From Neurospora tetrasperma FGSC 2508 (taxonomy: Eukaryota; Ascomycota; Sordariomycetes; Sordariales; Sordariaceae): DNA of 64,000 nucleotides. Position numbers and translations under genes: made by a program. The notes beneath the pieces were generated by a model, which was not told where the DNA came from, did not search any database, and saw nothing but the letters and a program-made list of their open reading frames with translations. Numbering within the stretch: the first letter of the stretch is position 1; every line of letters begins with the position of its first letter. This document shows positions 23,683 to 34,890 of this stretch, one piece after another. The stretch spans positions 6,369,519-6,433,518 of the forward strand of contig NW_009799179.1 in assembly GCF_000213175.1 (NCBI RefSeq). The letters are read 5' to 3'.

Positions 23683-25341
23683 GGCTGTGTCAATCAAGAG
23701 CTTGCAAGTTGTTGCCTTCAATATCGCCGGTCGCCGTCGCAAACAAGGTCAGGATGAGTTGTCGGGCCAAGGCGGGGGAGTCGGGATGCGGAGATGGTGA
23801 AGGGAGGATTGACGGGACAGCAAAGGAGAGCGTCGAGGAGAGACACCGGCTGGTGAGGGTATCTAGTGTAATGTAGGTTGGTAGTAGGGAAAAAGACTGG
23901 AAAGGAGTAAAGGAGTCGGTGATGGGTAGAGTAGGTCGCTGGATCAGACCCCGTTTCTAGGTTACAGAAAAGCAGTGAGATTAACTTATTTTCCTAGACA
24001 CCTACCTACCTTATCCACGTATGAGGTATGGGGATGTACTGGGCAATCCGTAATTTAGGTAGTTACGTGCCCAATCGCCTCAGCCGCAACGCCAGACCGC
24101 AACCGCAATGTTGATTCAGAGACTAGAGTGCTTCACGGTTCAGGGTACAAAGTATCAGAATCCGAGAGGGAAGGAAGAGCGGAAGGATCTCGGATTCGTT
24201 CTGGAGGATCCGAGTCTGTCGGTCGGGAAAAGGCACGAGCTTCTGAGAGCTCAACTTTCCCCTTCTCAAATCCTCCAATTTAGTTCCATTCCACAATTCC
24301 ACATGGGTCCGTTGACCCGTTCAACGTGGTCCAACGCTATCGTGCCTCATCGGGCTAGTTGAGGGTCCTCTGTGGAGTTTGCTCGTTGTGCGGTGTATTC
24401 CGTCCGTATTGTGTGTGATCCGCACTTGAATTCGTAACATCGAGGAGGCCAAGACGACTGGGCGTTGCTTGGAGCGTCTTGTCTTGGGTGTCGGTAGCAG
24501 TCTCGTCTGTCTGTATGGTGGCCAGATGTTCCTATAGGCATGATGCGGTGAAATGTTACCAACTCTCAATTGGCCATGAGAATCGTATCGGAGCTGGATT
24601 TGCTATCGGGCATGAAGCCATGACATTTCAAGGACATAAACTCTATTGTGGTTGTTCATGCATTGTAGTCTAAACGCTCTTTTTACCACCAGCCCAGCAG
24701 GGCGGTGCTACACCGGAACCGCGAATTTTGGCCGGAAGATTGTTGTTTACAGGCGTCGAGGTGTTCGGAGCCGCGCAACTTCCGAACTCTACGTTTCATG
24801 AAGCGGGTGCCTGCCCATCAAGACACAGAAATACCTCACTGAAGTGCTGGCGGTGGGAATGATATCAATGCATGCCGCGCGAGCCGGTGTTGTTTGCCTA
24901 GATATGGACAGTGTCCTTCAAACACTATAGTAACCGGCCTAATATTATCGCTGGATCACGGATGAGATCTGAAGATGCGATATTGGAAAGTGCATACAAT
25001 TGTTAGTGACGGAGCTTCAAATGCATGCATTTGGGCGCGGAACACTGTAGCGGCTTTCATCTCGCTAACACACTCTGTGGGCTATCTATCTAGAATGTCC
25101 TGAAACACTGCTATTCCCCTAACCCTCGGAATTCATTTTGTCTGGTTTGCGAAACACACAACTCCGAAGGTTCCCTTTACTTGTGGACTGGCTCTCCTAC
25201 AAATACCTAACCATATGTTAACACCAAAGAGTTTAATAACAGAAATTTCTGAGGGCTGGGTATAGACTGTTCGTCTCGTTAACCCTTTTGTAAATTTTGC
25301 TTACCTATCTTACAACTTGCTTCAAAGCGGAAAGCAAAGAA
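23683..25341. other. Divergent intergenic region between the penta-EF-hand and ChaC genes
   Basis: Upstream region of both genes, about 1.66 kb. It contains a CCTACCTACC cluster at 24000-24012. No gene or RNA is recognised, and the open frames are short and unsupported. Confidence 0.6.
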
Positions 25342-26728
25342 ATGTCGGCCCAAGAACCTCCAAGCAAGCAAGATGAGTTCTGGATATTTGGCTACGGGTA
25401 AACCGCCTCATTGACCATACCGCCTTTACACTCCGGAAGTCTCATTCTAGTCACGGCAGCTAACCGACCCTTACAGAAGTTTGATCTGGAAGCCGCCGCC
25501 GCATTTTGGTACATACCTCTACACCTTTCCCCTTGTCGTTTCACAAGACGGAGGCGTTGTTCTGTTCGAACATGTCCGGTCCCCATCTCGAAACCCCCAA
25601 CTCACATAGGTCTTATTCGTCGACCTTGGCGTTCTGATGGCGTCTAGATACAGACTGACCGAGTATCAAACATTGTCTAGATAGAAGAATCCCCGGCTGG
25701 GTCGAAGGCTACGTACGCCGGTTCTGGCAGGTATGTCCCGGCTGGAGTATTTCCACTTCATGGTTTCTCTCGGTGCATAGGAGTAACTTTCGGTTGTGTC
25801 TTCACACGTGCTTTGAATGCTAACTGCCCGTCTGTAGGCGAGGTAAATATTCTCATTAGTACTCGGACAACTAGAATCTCTAATTGTGTCCTTGAAAGTG
25901 CAATTCTCCCCCATCTTCCCGCTCAAGTGATAAGACATTCAGATCCCGGAGCACTTACCCTACACAAACCTCGCCTTTAACCCTTTGATCTCCATCTCGT
26001 CACAAGCCCGTTTTTGATCTTCCAAAACCATTTCATCTGACCGCTAACCCTTCCTCTCTCTGTTCCCCCCGAGTAGTGAAGACCACCGTGGCACGCCCTC
26101 CGCACCCGGCCGCGTCGTCACCCTGATCGAGCGCTCCTACTGGGCCTCGCTTGCCGATCGCCACGACTCGGCGCCCGCCAAGGTCTGGGGCGTGGCCTAC
26201 CGAATCAAGGCCGACCGCGTCGCCGAAGTCAAGGAGTACCTCGACATCCGGGAGATTAACGGGTATACGATTCACTGGACCCCGTTCCATCCAGCCTCCG
26301 ACGTAGACCCTGCCTTGCTCCCTCCAGCGCAAAAGGGTCCCATCCAGACCCTGGTTTATATCGGTACGCCCGACAACGCCCAGTTTACGGGACCGCAGGA
26401 CCCGCAGGAGCTTTCCGAACACATCTATCGGAGCAAAGGGCCGAGCGGTCTGAACCGCGATTATCTGTGGGGGTTAGAGAAGGCCTTAGATGAGCTAAGT
26501 CCTGAGAGCAGCGATGAGCACGTGAAGGACCTGTCAAACCGGGTGAGGGCGGTGGCCGCGCGGTATAAGAGTGAAGGAAAGGCCGACCCGACCGACGAGA
26601 CTGATGCCGCGACCGAGGTGATTGAGGTAAACGGAACAACAGAAGCGACACACGACGAGCACCACCACCACCAGTTCAGAAGAGCTGGCAGCGTAGATGA
26701 GCAGGAGGAAACCGAGAAAACATCATAG
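25342..26728 (+). CDS. ChaC-family gamma-glutamylcyclotransferase, with a 5-nt microexon
   Basis: Cytosolic enzyme that cleaves glutathione to 5-oxoproline and Cys-Gly (ChaC/yeast Gcg1 family). Five exons: 25342-25397, 25477-25508, 25681-25730, 25838-25842 and 26077-26728, giving 264 residues. The substrate-binding loop YGSLIW is at residues 18-23, split by intron 1; the motif GYVRRFWQ-A-S-EDHRGTP spans exons 3-5; the family's catalytic glutamate fits E107 in LDIREINGY. Direct joining of exon 3 to exon 5 breaks the frame; the GCGAG microexon, with its own branch site, acceptor and donor, restores frame and yields Q46-A47-S48-E49, the residues I expect for fungal ChaC. The C-terminal 50 residues are an acidic/His-rich tail (HHHH near the end). 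Yeast Gcg1 is 232 residues, so the extra length is this tail. Divergent from the penta-EF-hand gene. Confidence 0.9.
25838..25842 (+). other. 5-nt microexon of the ChaC gene
   Basis: GCGAG lies between TGCTAAC-n-TCTGTAG (branch site and acceptor) and GTAAAT (donor). The next intron ends with GCTAAC...GAGTAG. It supplies codon 47 and two bases of codon 48. Confidence 0.8.
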
Positions 26729-27355
26729 ACGGAAAGAAGTCCGAAGAAGACCCCATAGGGAAGTCCGCAAACCTCTCATTTTCAAAGGACAATATGGGAG
26801 GATGCTTTCTCCTCCACCAACCACTCTAGCTTTTTCCCCAGCGCATATCCCCGTTGGCAAGTTTGGCTCTATTAGCCCGCAAATTGCTGTCTTTCGATAC
26901 CTCGCTCATGCCCATGCCTTACGAGATCATTCAATCATATCGTCGTTACCAGCCACACACAATTTCCTATCCACCCGGTGATTCAGCCTCCATCTCCATC
27001 TCATCCACTTGCTCTTGCGCTTCGTCCTCGCCGTCTATGGGAATCAGGATTACAAGCTCCCACGTTTGTCGGGAACGAAGAAGGGGTATTAATCAATGCC
27101 AAAGGAAAGTAAAATCGGACGGTATCGGCGGTTCGAGAAGTCGCTCAGCAGCTCTCTGATCCTGGAAAAAGACATGCTGTAGGGTATCGGTTTCTGTTCG
27201 TCGGGAGTGACGCACGAGGTGTTCTTCCATGTAACACAAGCTCTGATCGCTGACCTTTAGTCAAGTATCCGCAACGTTGCGTCATGTGCCGCCTGCTAAT
27301 TCAGGTCGCCGCACTCTCCCATCAAGCTAGCACGAGGTTTGGCGCGAATCGCCGC
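26729..27355. other. Convergent intergenic region (3' flanks)
   Basis: Lies between the 3' ends of the ChaC gene (+) and the glycine-rich RNA-binding gene (-), so it should contain both 3' UTRs and polyadenylation sites. No further gene is seen. Confidence 0.6.
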
Positions 27356-28244
27356 TTAGTACTGGCCCTGGGGAGGGTACTGCTGGCCCTGCTGGGAGGG
27401 GTCGGCAGGGTAGCCGCCATAGGGAGCTGCGTATCCTTTACCTCATCAGTATCAAATTCCCGTTTGGTTTTCTTGGAGATCGGGGTGTCTTGCTTACCCT
27501 GCTGCTGGCCACCGTTGTAGCCCTGCTGGGGGTTCTGGCCGTAGCTACGCTGACCGTAGGAGGACTGCTGGTAGCCGCCCTGGCCACCGTACTGCTGGCC
27601 GCCGTAACCACCGCCGCCGCCCTGGTAGCCGCCGCCGCCTTGGTAGCCACCACCGCCCTGGTAGCCACCGCCGCCCTGGTAGCCGCCGCGACCACCATAG
27701 CCGCCACCGCCGCCGCCCTGACGGAAGCCGCCGCCACCGCCGCCGGCGGCACGGTCAGAGGCCTTGTCAACACGAACTCTGCGACCGTCAAATCTAGTTT
27801 GGAGTGTCAGCGTCCGCTCGGTGTTGATCTTCCAAATCGGGGAACTTACTCCTGACCGTCCATGTTGGCAATGGCGTTCTCGGCATCAGCATCGTTGCCG
27901 TAACGGACGAAGCCGAAGCCACGGCTGCGACCGGTGTCACGGTCCTTCACGACAACCTGAATAGAGTAAAACAGGCAGATTAGCAATGGGCATTCTAACT
28001 TATGGTGTCATTGGCAAGGGCTGACTTGCATGCCGAAGTCGGCAAGCAGGTCTTGTAGTCTGGATGTGGTGATAGAACTTACTGCTTCCTCGACAGCACC
28101 GAACTCCTCGAACTTGGCACGGAGCATGTTATCGTCCGTGTTCCACGAGAGGCCTCTGAGAATTGTTAGCTGTGAATGGGACGTGAAAGATGTGCCATGA
28201 AGACGCGGCGCATGGAATACACACCCAACGAAGAGTTTAGCCAT
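27356..28244 (-). CDS. Glycine-rich RNA-binding protein with one RRM
   Basis: Five coding exons (28244-28225, 28155-28083, 27956-27850, 27793-27498, 27435-27356) give 191 residues. One RRM fills residues 1-82: RNP2 is LFVGGL (residues 4-9, split by intron 1) and RNP1 is RGFGFVRY. The tail is Gly/Gln/Tyr-rich with repeated GGGGYQ units and ends QQYPPQGQY. This is the architecture of plant GRP7/CIRBP-type proteins, which bind RNA as chaperones or splicing and stability regulators and tend to phase-separate. A further intron lies in the 5' UTR (28559-28285, donor GTAAGT, branch CTAAC, acceptor CGCAG) and contains a long hairpin. The tail's antisense strand produces a spurious alanine-rich frame. 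The RRM call is firm; the RNA target is unknown. Confidence 0.92.
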
Positions 28245-28284
28245 TTTTGCTGAGGTGATGTAGTATCAAGATTGGTCTGAAAGT

Positions 28285-28559
28285 CTGCGAAAATAGTTAG
28301 ACGTCATAATCATGCTGAATGCTTGTGACCAGCAGGGGAGCGCCAATGAGATGCACTCCGCGGTCATGGCTTCTGCTGCCTCGAGCGCAGCTGCCGCACG
28401 ACTTCATTTGAATGAAGCGCGGTTCCTGCTGAGGCAGCCGTGACCGCGACATGAAGCCACGAGGTGAGGTCAGGTCTTCGCGACTGAATTAAACAATAGC
28501 CCTTGACTTGTGCTCGTGACGTTGATGCGATAGAAGTAAAGGTGGGAGTCGCGACTTAC
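28285..28559 (-). other. Predicted 5'-UTR intron of the glycine-rich RNA-binding gene
   Basis: On the minus strand, GTAAGTCGCG starts the segment and GTCTAACTATTTTCGCAG ends it, 40 bases before the start codon. Donor, branch site and acceptor all fit the fungal consensus, and the length is 275 nt. It encloses the hairpin at 28357-28449. Confidence 0.65.
28357..28449 (-). promoter_or_regulatory. Long imperfect RNA hairpin inside the 5'-UTR intron
   Basis: The outer arms CGCGGTCACGGC and GCCATGACCGCG pair with one G-U; a small bulge follows; CTGCCTC pairs with GAGGCAG; then CCGC with GCGG; and CTTCAT with ATGAAG around a TCAA loop. Nearly the whole 93 nt folds on itself. It could be a splicing-control structure, a small-RNA precursor or an intron-encoded structured RNA. 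No H/ACA or C/D signature was recognised. Confidence 0.55.
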
Positions 28560-28560
28560 G

Positions 28561-30736
28561 AATGATCGATCTAGGTATGCTTGAATGAGGCACAGATGGG
28601 TGAAGACGAGGATGTAGAAGTTTGAGAGAAAGTGCAGGATTGAGCGAGACTCGTGTTCACTTGAAAACTGAAATAAGTAGGTGAAGAAAAAGAAAACCAA
28701 CAACGCCCCGTAAACAGCGGGGCAAGGTAAATCTGCTGGTCGGTCAAGGCTGGTAGTATTGGAAGATTGCTTGGTAAGGGTGCGCTGGTTGGCGGGATAT
28801 CCACATCGTCTTATATTGCAGGAGGAACCAAGCAGATCGAAGGAAGGTTCCCCAGCACACAGCCCGCAGGAATTTGCGTCACTCGTCTCTTTATTCAGAC
28901 TAAAAAGTTCCCTATCTGAAAGGCAGGATAACGTCACGTTGATCGCCTCTTCTTCGTCCCGTGTTTTGGGATGGCGAACATGCTTTCTCCGCCATTCCAT
29001 CCCCACGAGCCCCAGATAGGCACCTGAAGCCCCGAGAGTCCCAAAAGGCGCCCCGAGACGGGGTTCTTGACGCTAAAAGGACATGTTTCGGCCAGCATGA
29101 GGTGGTGAGGGTAGGCGACCATGGTAACCCGTTTAGGCGCCCAAACAACCATCAAACAGAGAAACGTCAACTTCAACAATATGCTCGTGTTTTGGACTGG
29201 GGGCTTGGGGGGGTTGGCTGCGCTGAATACGGCTACCTGCCGGCTTGCTCTGTGAAATCCAGATTCTAATCTTGCTGGGGTACGTAGGATAAGTTTCGAA
29301 AGCCCTAGATACCCTTCTTGTCTTGCAATCTCACCATTTTGCCCTCTCTACCTCCTTTCCCCCCTCTCGAGTTGATGGGATTCACCAATGTTGCAATCTG
29401 CATGGGTTCCTGTAGGAACAGCGCGTCCCTGGCAGCCAGTCGTGGGCACATTTCGTCATCTTTGGCCCCCGCCCTCCCCCTCGATTTTACAATGGGAATG
29501 GCGCCCTGCAAGCCTGTCTCGCCGGTGTTTGATCCGAGTCGGAATCCAACAATGATTAAAACATGTTTCCTATCGCTTGGACTGGCCCCAACCGGCTCAG
29601 CTCCCTCCCAATATCCCTTGGTTTGTTTTCATCTCAATTCATGAAGCCATCTTGCCGACTGGCAATGACAGATGGCAACCTTTATGGCTATGGCTAGGTC
29701 ATGCAGGTGAGTATCCACCCAACAAAATCGAGGGGCAAGCACAACCTCATCCCGTCACCAAGGCAGCCTGATTCTGCGGGCCGCGATCCACCAAAAGGGT
29801 GGGGAGATCTTATCGATAAAGATTGATGGTTCAACAAAGGGGCCCGGCCCTTGTTTAATCCCTGAACATCGCCAGGTTCCCCCGCTAAACCACATTCAGC
29901 CTCAGCACACAAAAGAGGGGTTTCGCAAATGGGACTTTGAGCTGCTGCGGTACACGGCAATTCTGCTGCCCCGATTTCTTGTGATGCAACATGTAGGTGT
30001 CGCAAAAAGGCCCCCAAGATTGAGGCCGTGACCGCTCTTGAAGCTAAACAGTAGCATCAGTTGTGACGAAGGGGTTCCGAGTCTTTCGTCTGATGAAGAT
30101 GAAGAGCGAGATAAGCTGTTTTATGCTAGCTCTGGTAGAAAAAACAACGGTGAGGCTGGATGTAGATGGTGTGTTTAGGTAGCGTAGCAGATCGGGACTG
30201 CTGGTACGTACGTGGCATCGGATGAGATCTGGTAAACTGCACTCGTTTGAAGAGAAGATCAACAGGCCATGGCTGTGCCAACGAACACCCTCGAGGCGCT
30301 TGTTTTCTTAGTAGTTATGAGATGGAAGATGGCCAGATCATTGCGGTTTGGTCGTCTACAGAACATGGAAGGAGAAAGGAGATGATATTTGAACGTAAGT
30401 GATTTCCGGAGGCTATTAGTGCGGTGACGGAGGAATGAATGCTTCAGTCTTTCCAACTGCCTAGTCTGACTCATCTCATCCACCAACTCGTTGCAGTTGT
30501 CTTTGGCAGACAGGATATATGAAACGGCAGAGAGCGGACGAACATGATCCCATCCTGCAACACAGACAAATAGATAGACAGACAGACAGGCCTCGAACGA
30601 GCTGGCCATCTGGCCATTTCATGTATTCTCGACCTTGCGGGATCACAAGATGCGGTTGCGATCTTTCCGCGTCTCGATTGTGGCCTCCTTTCCGGCTGGA
30701 TCTGGGCGATATGTGAGGAGTTACAATGGCGAAGTT

Positions 30737-30772
<36 letters not shown>

Positions 30773-32701
30773 GTAACTCTTGTTTTCAAAACTTTTTGGG
30801 TTTTAAATTATTTTTGTAATTATATTCTTTATGCCGCAGAGGAGGCTCCCTCCAAGCTGTTGATTCTTCGCGTCTGTCACCTTGAGGTCTTGAGGTTCTT
30901 CTGTTTGCCGATTTCCTGCAACCTCGCCTCAACGAACATGGGTCCTCAACTGTCGAGTTCCTCAAGTCAAGATACTGTACTATGTATGTATTGATGATTT
31001 TGAGACAACTATGATGGTTCGCGGGTCCTCGCTTACTACGCAGAATTCCCTTTGTCCGGGCGATGTGGCCACACTGACACTACGTATCATGAAGAACCTC
31101 GATGGCGCGGTGGAAAGTAACATCAACGTCAACAACAACAACCAACGGACCCGCCAGAGAGATCTGGAGGTGGAGGGCTGGGGCCAAAGCCAAGATTTCC
31201 TTCCCCGGGCTGTTGCTGGCTGTAACACCCACTTCGGTCTTGTATCCTACTGGCTTATCTGGTCCCAAAATGGGGTCCAACTGTCCTGCATGTGGATGGT
31301 TCATCTCGTGGAGTCGCAGATACCCTGCCGTCTCCACCAACAACGTCAACGCCGTTGAGGCGGCGGACATTGTACTGTGCGTATGATACTATCCAGATCT
31401 TGCACGCTTCGATAGCGTCGGCTTCCAGTCAAATCAGTCGACGAATCTTGTAAAGAGATTGTACCTGCAGGATGCGACTGTAGTGTACCAGGATTCACGA
31501 GGCGTGAAGAGGAACCTTATCTATGAACAAGTGACTGTGATTGGTTTCAGCTAGGGATGTGGACTGCGCAATACATATAAGTAGTGTTCGGGGAGGCAGG
31601 CTTCAGCAAAGCTGCCTTCCCTTCCCCGGGCGATGAAAGGCTGGATCGTGGGTTCGGGTTGTGGCTCGTTTAGATGCCGAATACTGGCTTGCACCATAGC
31701 CAATAGGTAGGGAGCGACCTTTACTTGAAGTTCGAAGTCTAATTAGTCCAAATGAAGGTGTAATTGCAAAAGAACGGAGAAAAGGGAGTGATAGGCCTTT
31801 GGATGTTTGAACTGAGGTAAAGACTTGGAGGAGCTGCAAGTACTTCAACGAAGTGGGAAGTAAGCTTTGGTACTAATGATATCAGATTCAACATAACCTT
31901 TCCATTGAAGCCCAAAAATCCGTACGATAACAAGTGAAATCAGTTAGTGAAAGCGGGACTCTGTATGGGGACTACCCGCGAAAGCACCAAAACCCCTACC
32001 TAAAACTTTCAGCGTCAACCATCATGCAAGTATATAATAGGGATGGAGGTGACATCTCATTTTACAAATTGTCTAACACTCTAATAGCCATAACTCAAAC
32101 CATCGCGATGATTCCAAGTTTACGGCACAAGGAAAATGCTCAGAGAACTGACTCGCAAAACGCGAATCAGCATTGGCCCGCTTTTAGACGGGATAAAGGT
32201 TCCTTCCTCCAGACCAGTACGCCATGGCCAGGTAAGCACCTTCTCAATCACTATCACCATCCAGTCAGGATGGCGTCTTGGTCGGATAAAACTGCAACTT
32301 GGTGTTACAGTAACGACTGAAAGATACTCGTACGAGCTTCATTCGTCCAGTGTCACTGTCACGAAGAGTCCAACATAACTAGGTTGAAGTAAAATACGAT
32401 ATCCACGTACAGGCCGCTTGAAAGTATCAAGAACAGGAAAGAACCATTTGGTGAGACTGGTCATAGTTACATCGTGAGTAGTTCGGCTTCAGAGGGTACA
32501 GAGGGCATAGATAGGACACGGTTCTGGATCGTGCTCGCCGTCTTTTTCTCTGGACTTCTACTTGGGGCATCGGTAGTATGCACACGAACACAGGCTTTTC
32601 CAGCTCTTCCGTTTACCAACTACAGTAGGATTACAGTCGCCATATTTCATCATCACTCGAGCCTGCGGGCGTCTTCTCTAGTTGTGGTCAACCTGTGACC
32701 T
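28561..32701. other. Long intergenic stretch without a supported gene
   Basis: About 4.1 kb. The right part is ordinary composition with only short frames. A T34 homopolymer at 30738-30771 is followed by an AT-rich patch to about 30830. Beyond that there are no recognisable coding, tRNA or repeat features. The left part carries the promoter and 5' exon of the glycine-rich RNA-binding gene. Confidence 0.5.
30738..30771 (-). repeat. T34 homopolymer next to an AT-rich patch
   Basis: A pure T run of 34 bases, followed by about 60 bases of AT-rich sequence that ends sharply near 30830. Read on the minus strand it looks like the poly(A) tail of a small retroposed fragment. No target-site duplication was found by eye. 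Confidence 0.5.
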
Positions 32702-34862
32702 ATGGATTCCCGTAAATACCATTATCGAGACAAATATCCATACGAACCAGGTCATCCATCGGATCATGACCATCATCGACATGAACGAAGAAGCGATGAA
32801 TACCATCACACGTCTGCCAGATTGCGTACCAGAGAAGCTCGGCACAATCACCAAGGCGCGTTCGATGTGCCCGCTAGCCAACCTGAGAAGGCGGATTATG
32901 TCCACACATGGCTGCAGCGATCACAAGCGAATCGTGCCTGTTCCCCAGAGCCGGTTCCGGGGGACAGACCTCGAAAGGTGTCGCCGCGCGCGCACATGGT
33001 CAAGCAGGCTAGTCAAAAGAAGAAGAGAGCACGGTCAGAGTCGCCCGAGCCAGTACACCCAAGAGAGACCCATAGCCCAAATGCTCTTCGGTTTGAAAAG
33101 AAATCCCGACACAACACGAGGCTTGACAAATACGAATACAAGCCAGAGGTAGATCGTAACAAGAGACGGAACCAGACCAAAGAACATCGCCGGGAGGACA
33201 GTCACGGGTCTTTGGAGGATGTTCAAAGACATACCCGAAGTAAATATCAACATGCGGTGGGTAACTGTCACTACCGTTATTAATAGCGATTTGCTAAAAT
33301 GGTTCAAATTCCAGCAACGAATGAACGAGCATGACCAACGAACCGACCACGGTACTGCCCGTCGCCAGAGCCCCGAAGCCAGGGAGGTCGAAACTATATC
33401 AAGACGCCCTGATCATAGATCAAGAGCGGTGGAGTCAGGACGAAGAAGCCGAAGACAGCAGGCGGAAGCTAAGGAAATGAAGGAGCTGTCTGCGTTCTTT
33501 ACGGGGAGAGCTGACGGTGAAAAAGCGGAAGCTGAGAAAATACGCTACCGACCTCATCGAGAACAACGCTACGACACTGCTACTGCTAGACATCCGGCTT
33601 CAGATATCTGCCAGCGACGAACACATGATTCACCCAGCCCTTCGCTTCTTCCCAGTAGAAGCACTGGCTCTACCAGACAGCCTTCGCCTGCTTCTCTCCG
33701 GCCAGACCCCCATGTCTCCTCGTGTGGTGATGATTCAGTTCTTGTTCTCCCAAATCGTCCGAGTAGCAGATCAACTACATATTTCACATGGTCAACAAGT
33801 GACAGGGATCCGAATGCTAGGGCGCCAGTGTCCAACGATTCCATTTCAGAGAAACCACGGAAGAGCATTCAGAGATCTGCTCGGAAGCTTGTCCTGCAGG
33901 AGCGGGAAATAAAGGGCCCACATGTGGTTTCTGAGGATTTCAAGATCAGACCAGCTTCAAGAGCAAAGCGTCATCCACGGAAATCGATAGTGTACCAGGA
34001 TGCTCAAGTCCAGACATCTTTTGATGCAGATCCGAATCAAAATCGCCAATACGCAAAAAATCCTATCCCCCAGTATCGAGATTCCGCAATCATGACAGCA
34101 GACGACAACAGTAACCTCAAACAACGTGTCTCCATGCTGCCTGCAGAACCATTGCCAACTATGGACAAGAGAACTGTAGATGAGCAGCCCTCATCTAATA
34201 TAACAGTAACAACGCTACTAGATGTACCACCGCAGCCACAGTTCCAACCTCAACCACAAGCCTGGGTTACCTCTAATGCCGGGGATAGACTCCTTTCTCA
34301 GCCGTTTGTGGCAGCGCGTAACTTGTTTGCCCAAGGAGGCTGGCAAACATATCAGGAGCCTTCTTCTAAGCAAGCATCCGGTCGCTATACGAAACTCGTT
34401 CCGCCTGAAAGAGTTCGGGCTGTAATGCCTTCGCACCAACTAACCTCTTTACGCCCTGCAGTTGATCAAATTTCAAGGCCTATTTCATGCCCTCCAGCTC
34501 AGCTTTTGTATGCTCATACGCAGGGTCCGCCTCGTGAAAGTATGGAAGATTACATCCACAGGATCGAGCAAGAAGCTCTGCAAAGTTCCACCAACAACGA
34601 AGAAATGGATGGATTACAGCCCCATGGTCCAGACCTGACTGAAGGTATAGGGCGACAGCAGCTCGGCCATGAATTATGTCCCGAAGGCAATGATATATTT
34701 CTTCGGGACACTGCGTGGTACAATCAGCATCAACTTCCAACAGACCCAGCACATATCCAGGTACAGGATCCCGAAGATTTCGACCTAGAGCATTACGGGC
34801 AGGGTATAGGGGGTCAAGATACCCGGTTACCGAGACTGTGGGAAGATCCTCGCGAGTTCTGA
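32702..34862 (+). CDS. Large disordered basic protein, unknown function
   Basis: Two exons (32702-33256 and 33315-34862) give 700 residues. The donor is GTGGGT, the acceptor TTCCAG, and the junction is in phase 0; a competing GTAACT donor four bases downstream would shift the frame. The protein is almost wholly predicted to be disordered: the first 185 residues are rich in Arg, His, Lys and Asp (many HRH, RRS and DKY words), and the middle is rich in Ser, Pro and Arg. A few ordered-looking islands stand out: KELSAFF, TTYFTWSTSD, MEDYIHRIEQEAL and DFDLEHYGQGIG. FTWS- and EDYIHRIE-like words recur in fungal proteins of unknown role, which supports a real gene. The arginine-rich start suggests the nucleus or RNA, as inference only. 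Start: first ATG after an in-frame stop. Confidence 0.75.
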
Positions 34863-34890
34863 GATGTGATCTGATCCAGCAGAGAAGCCA

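Noticed and set aside
27490-27855. Alanine/valine/threonine-rich plus-strand frame
   Set aside because: Antisense of the glycine-rich tail and RRM end; the composition is a codon-complement artefact.
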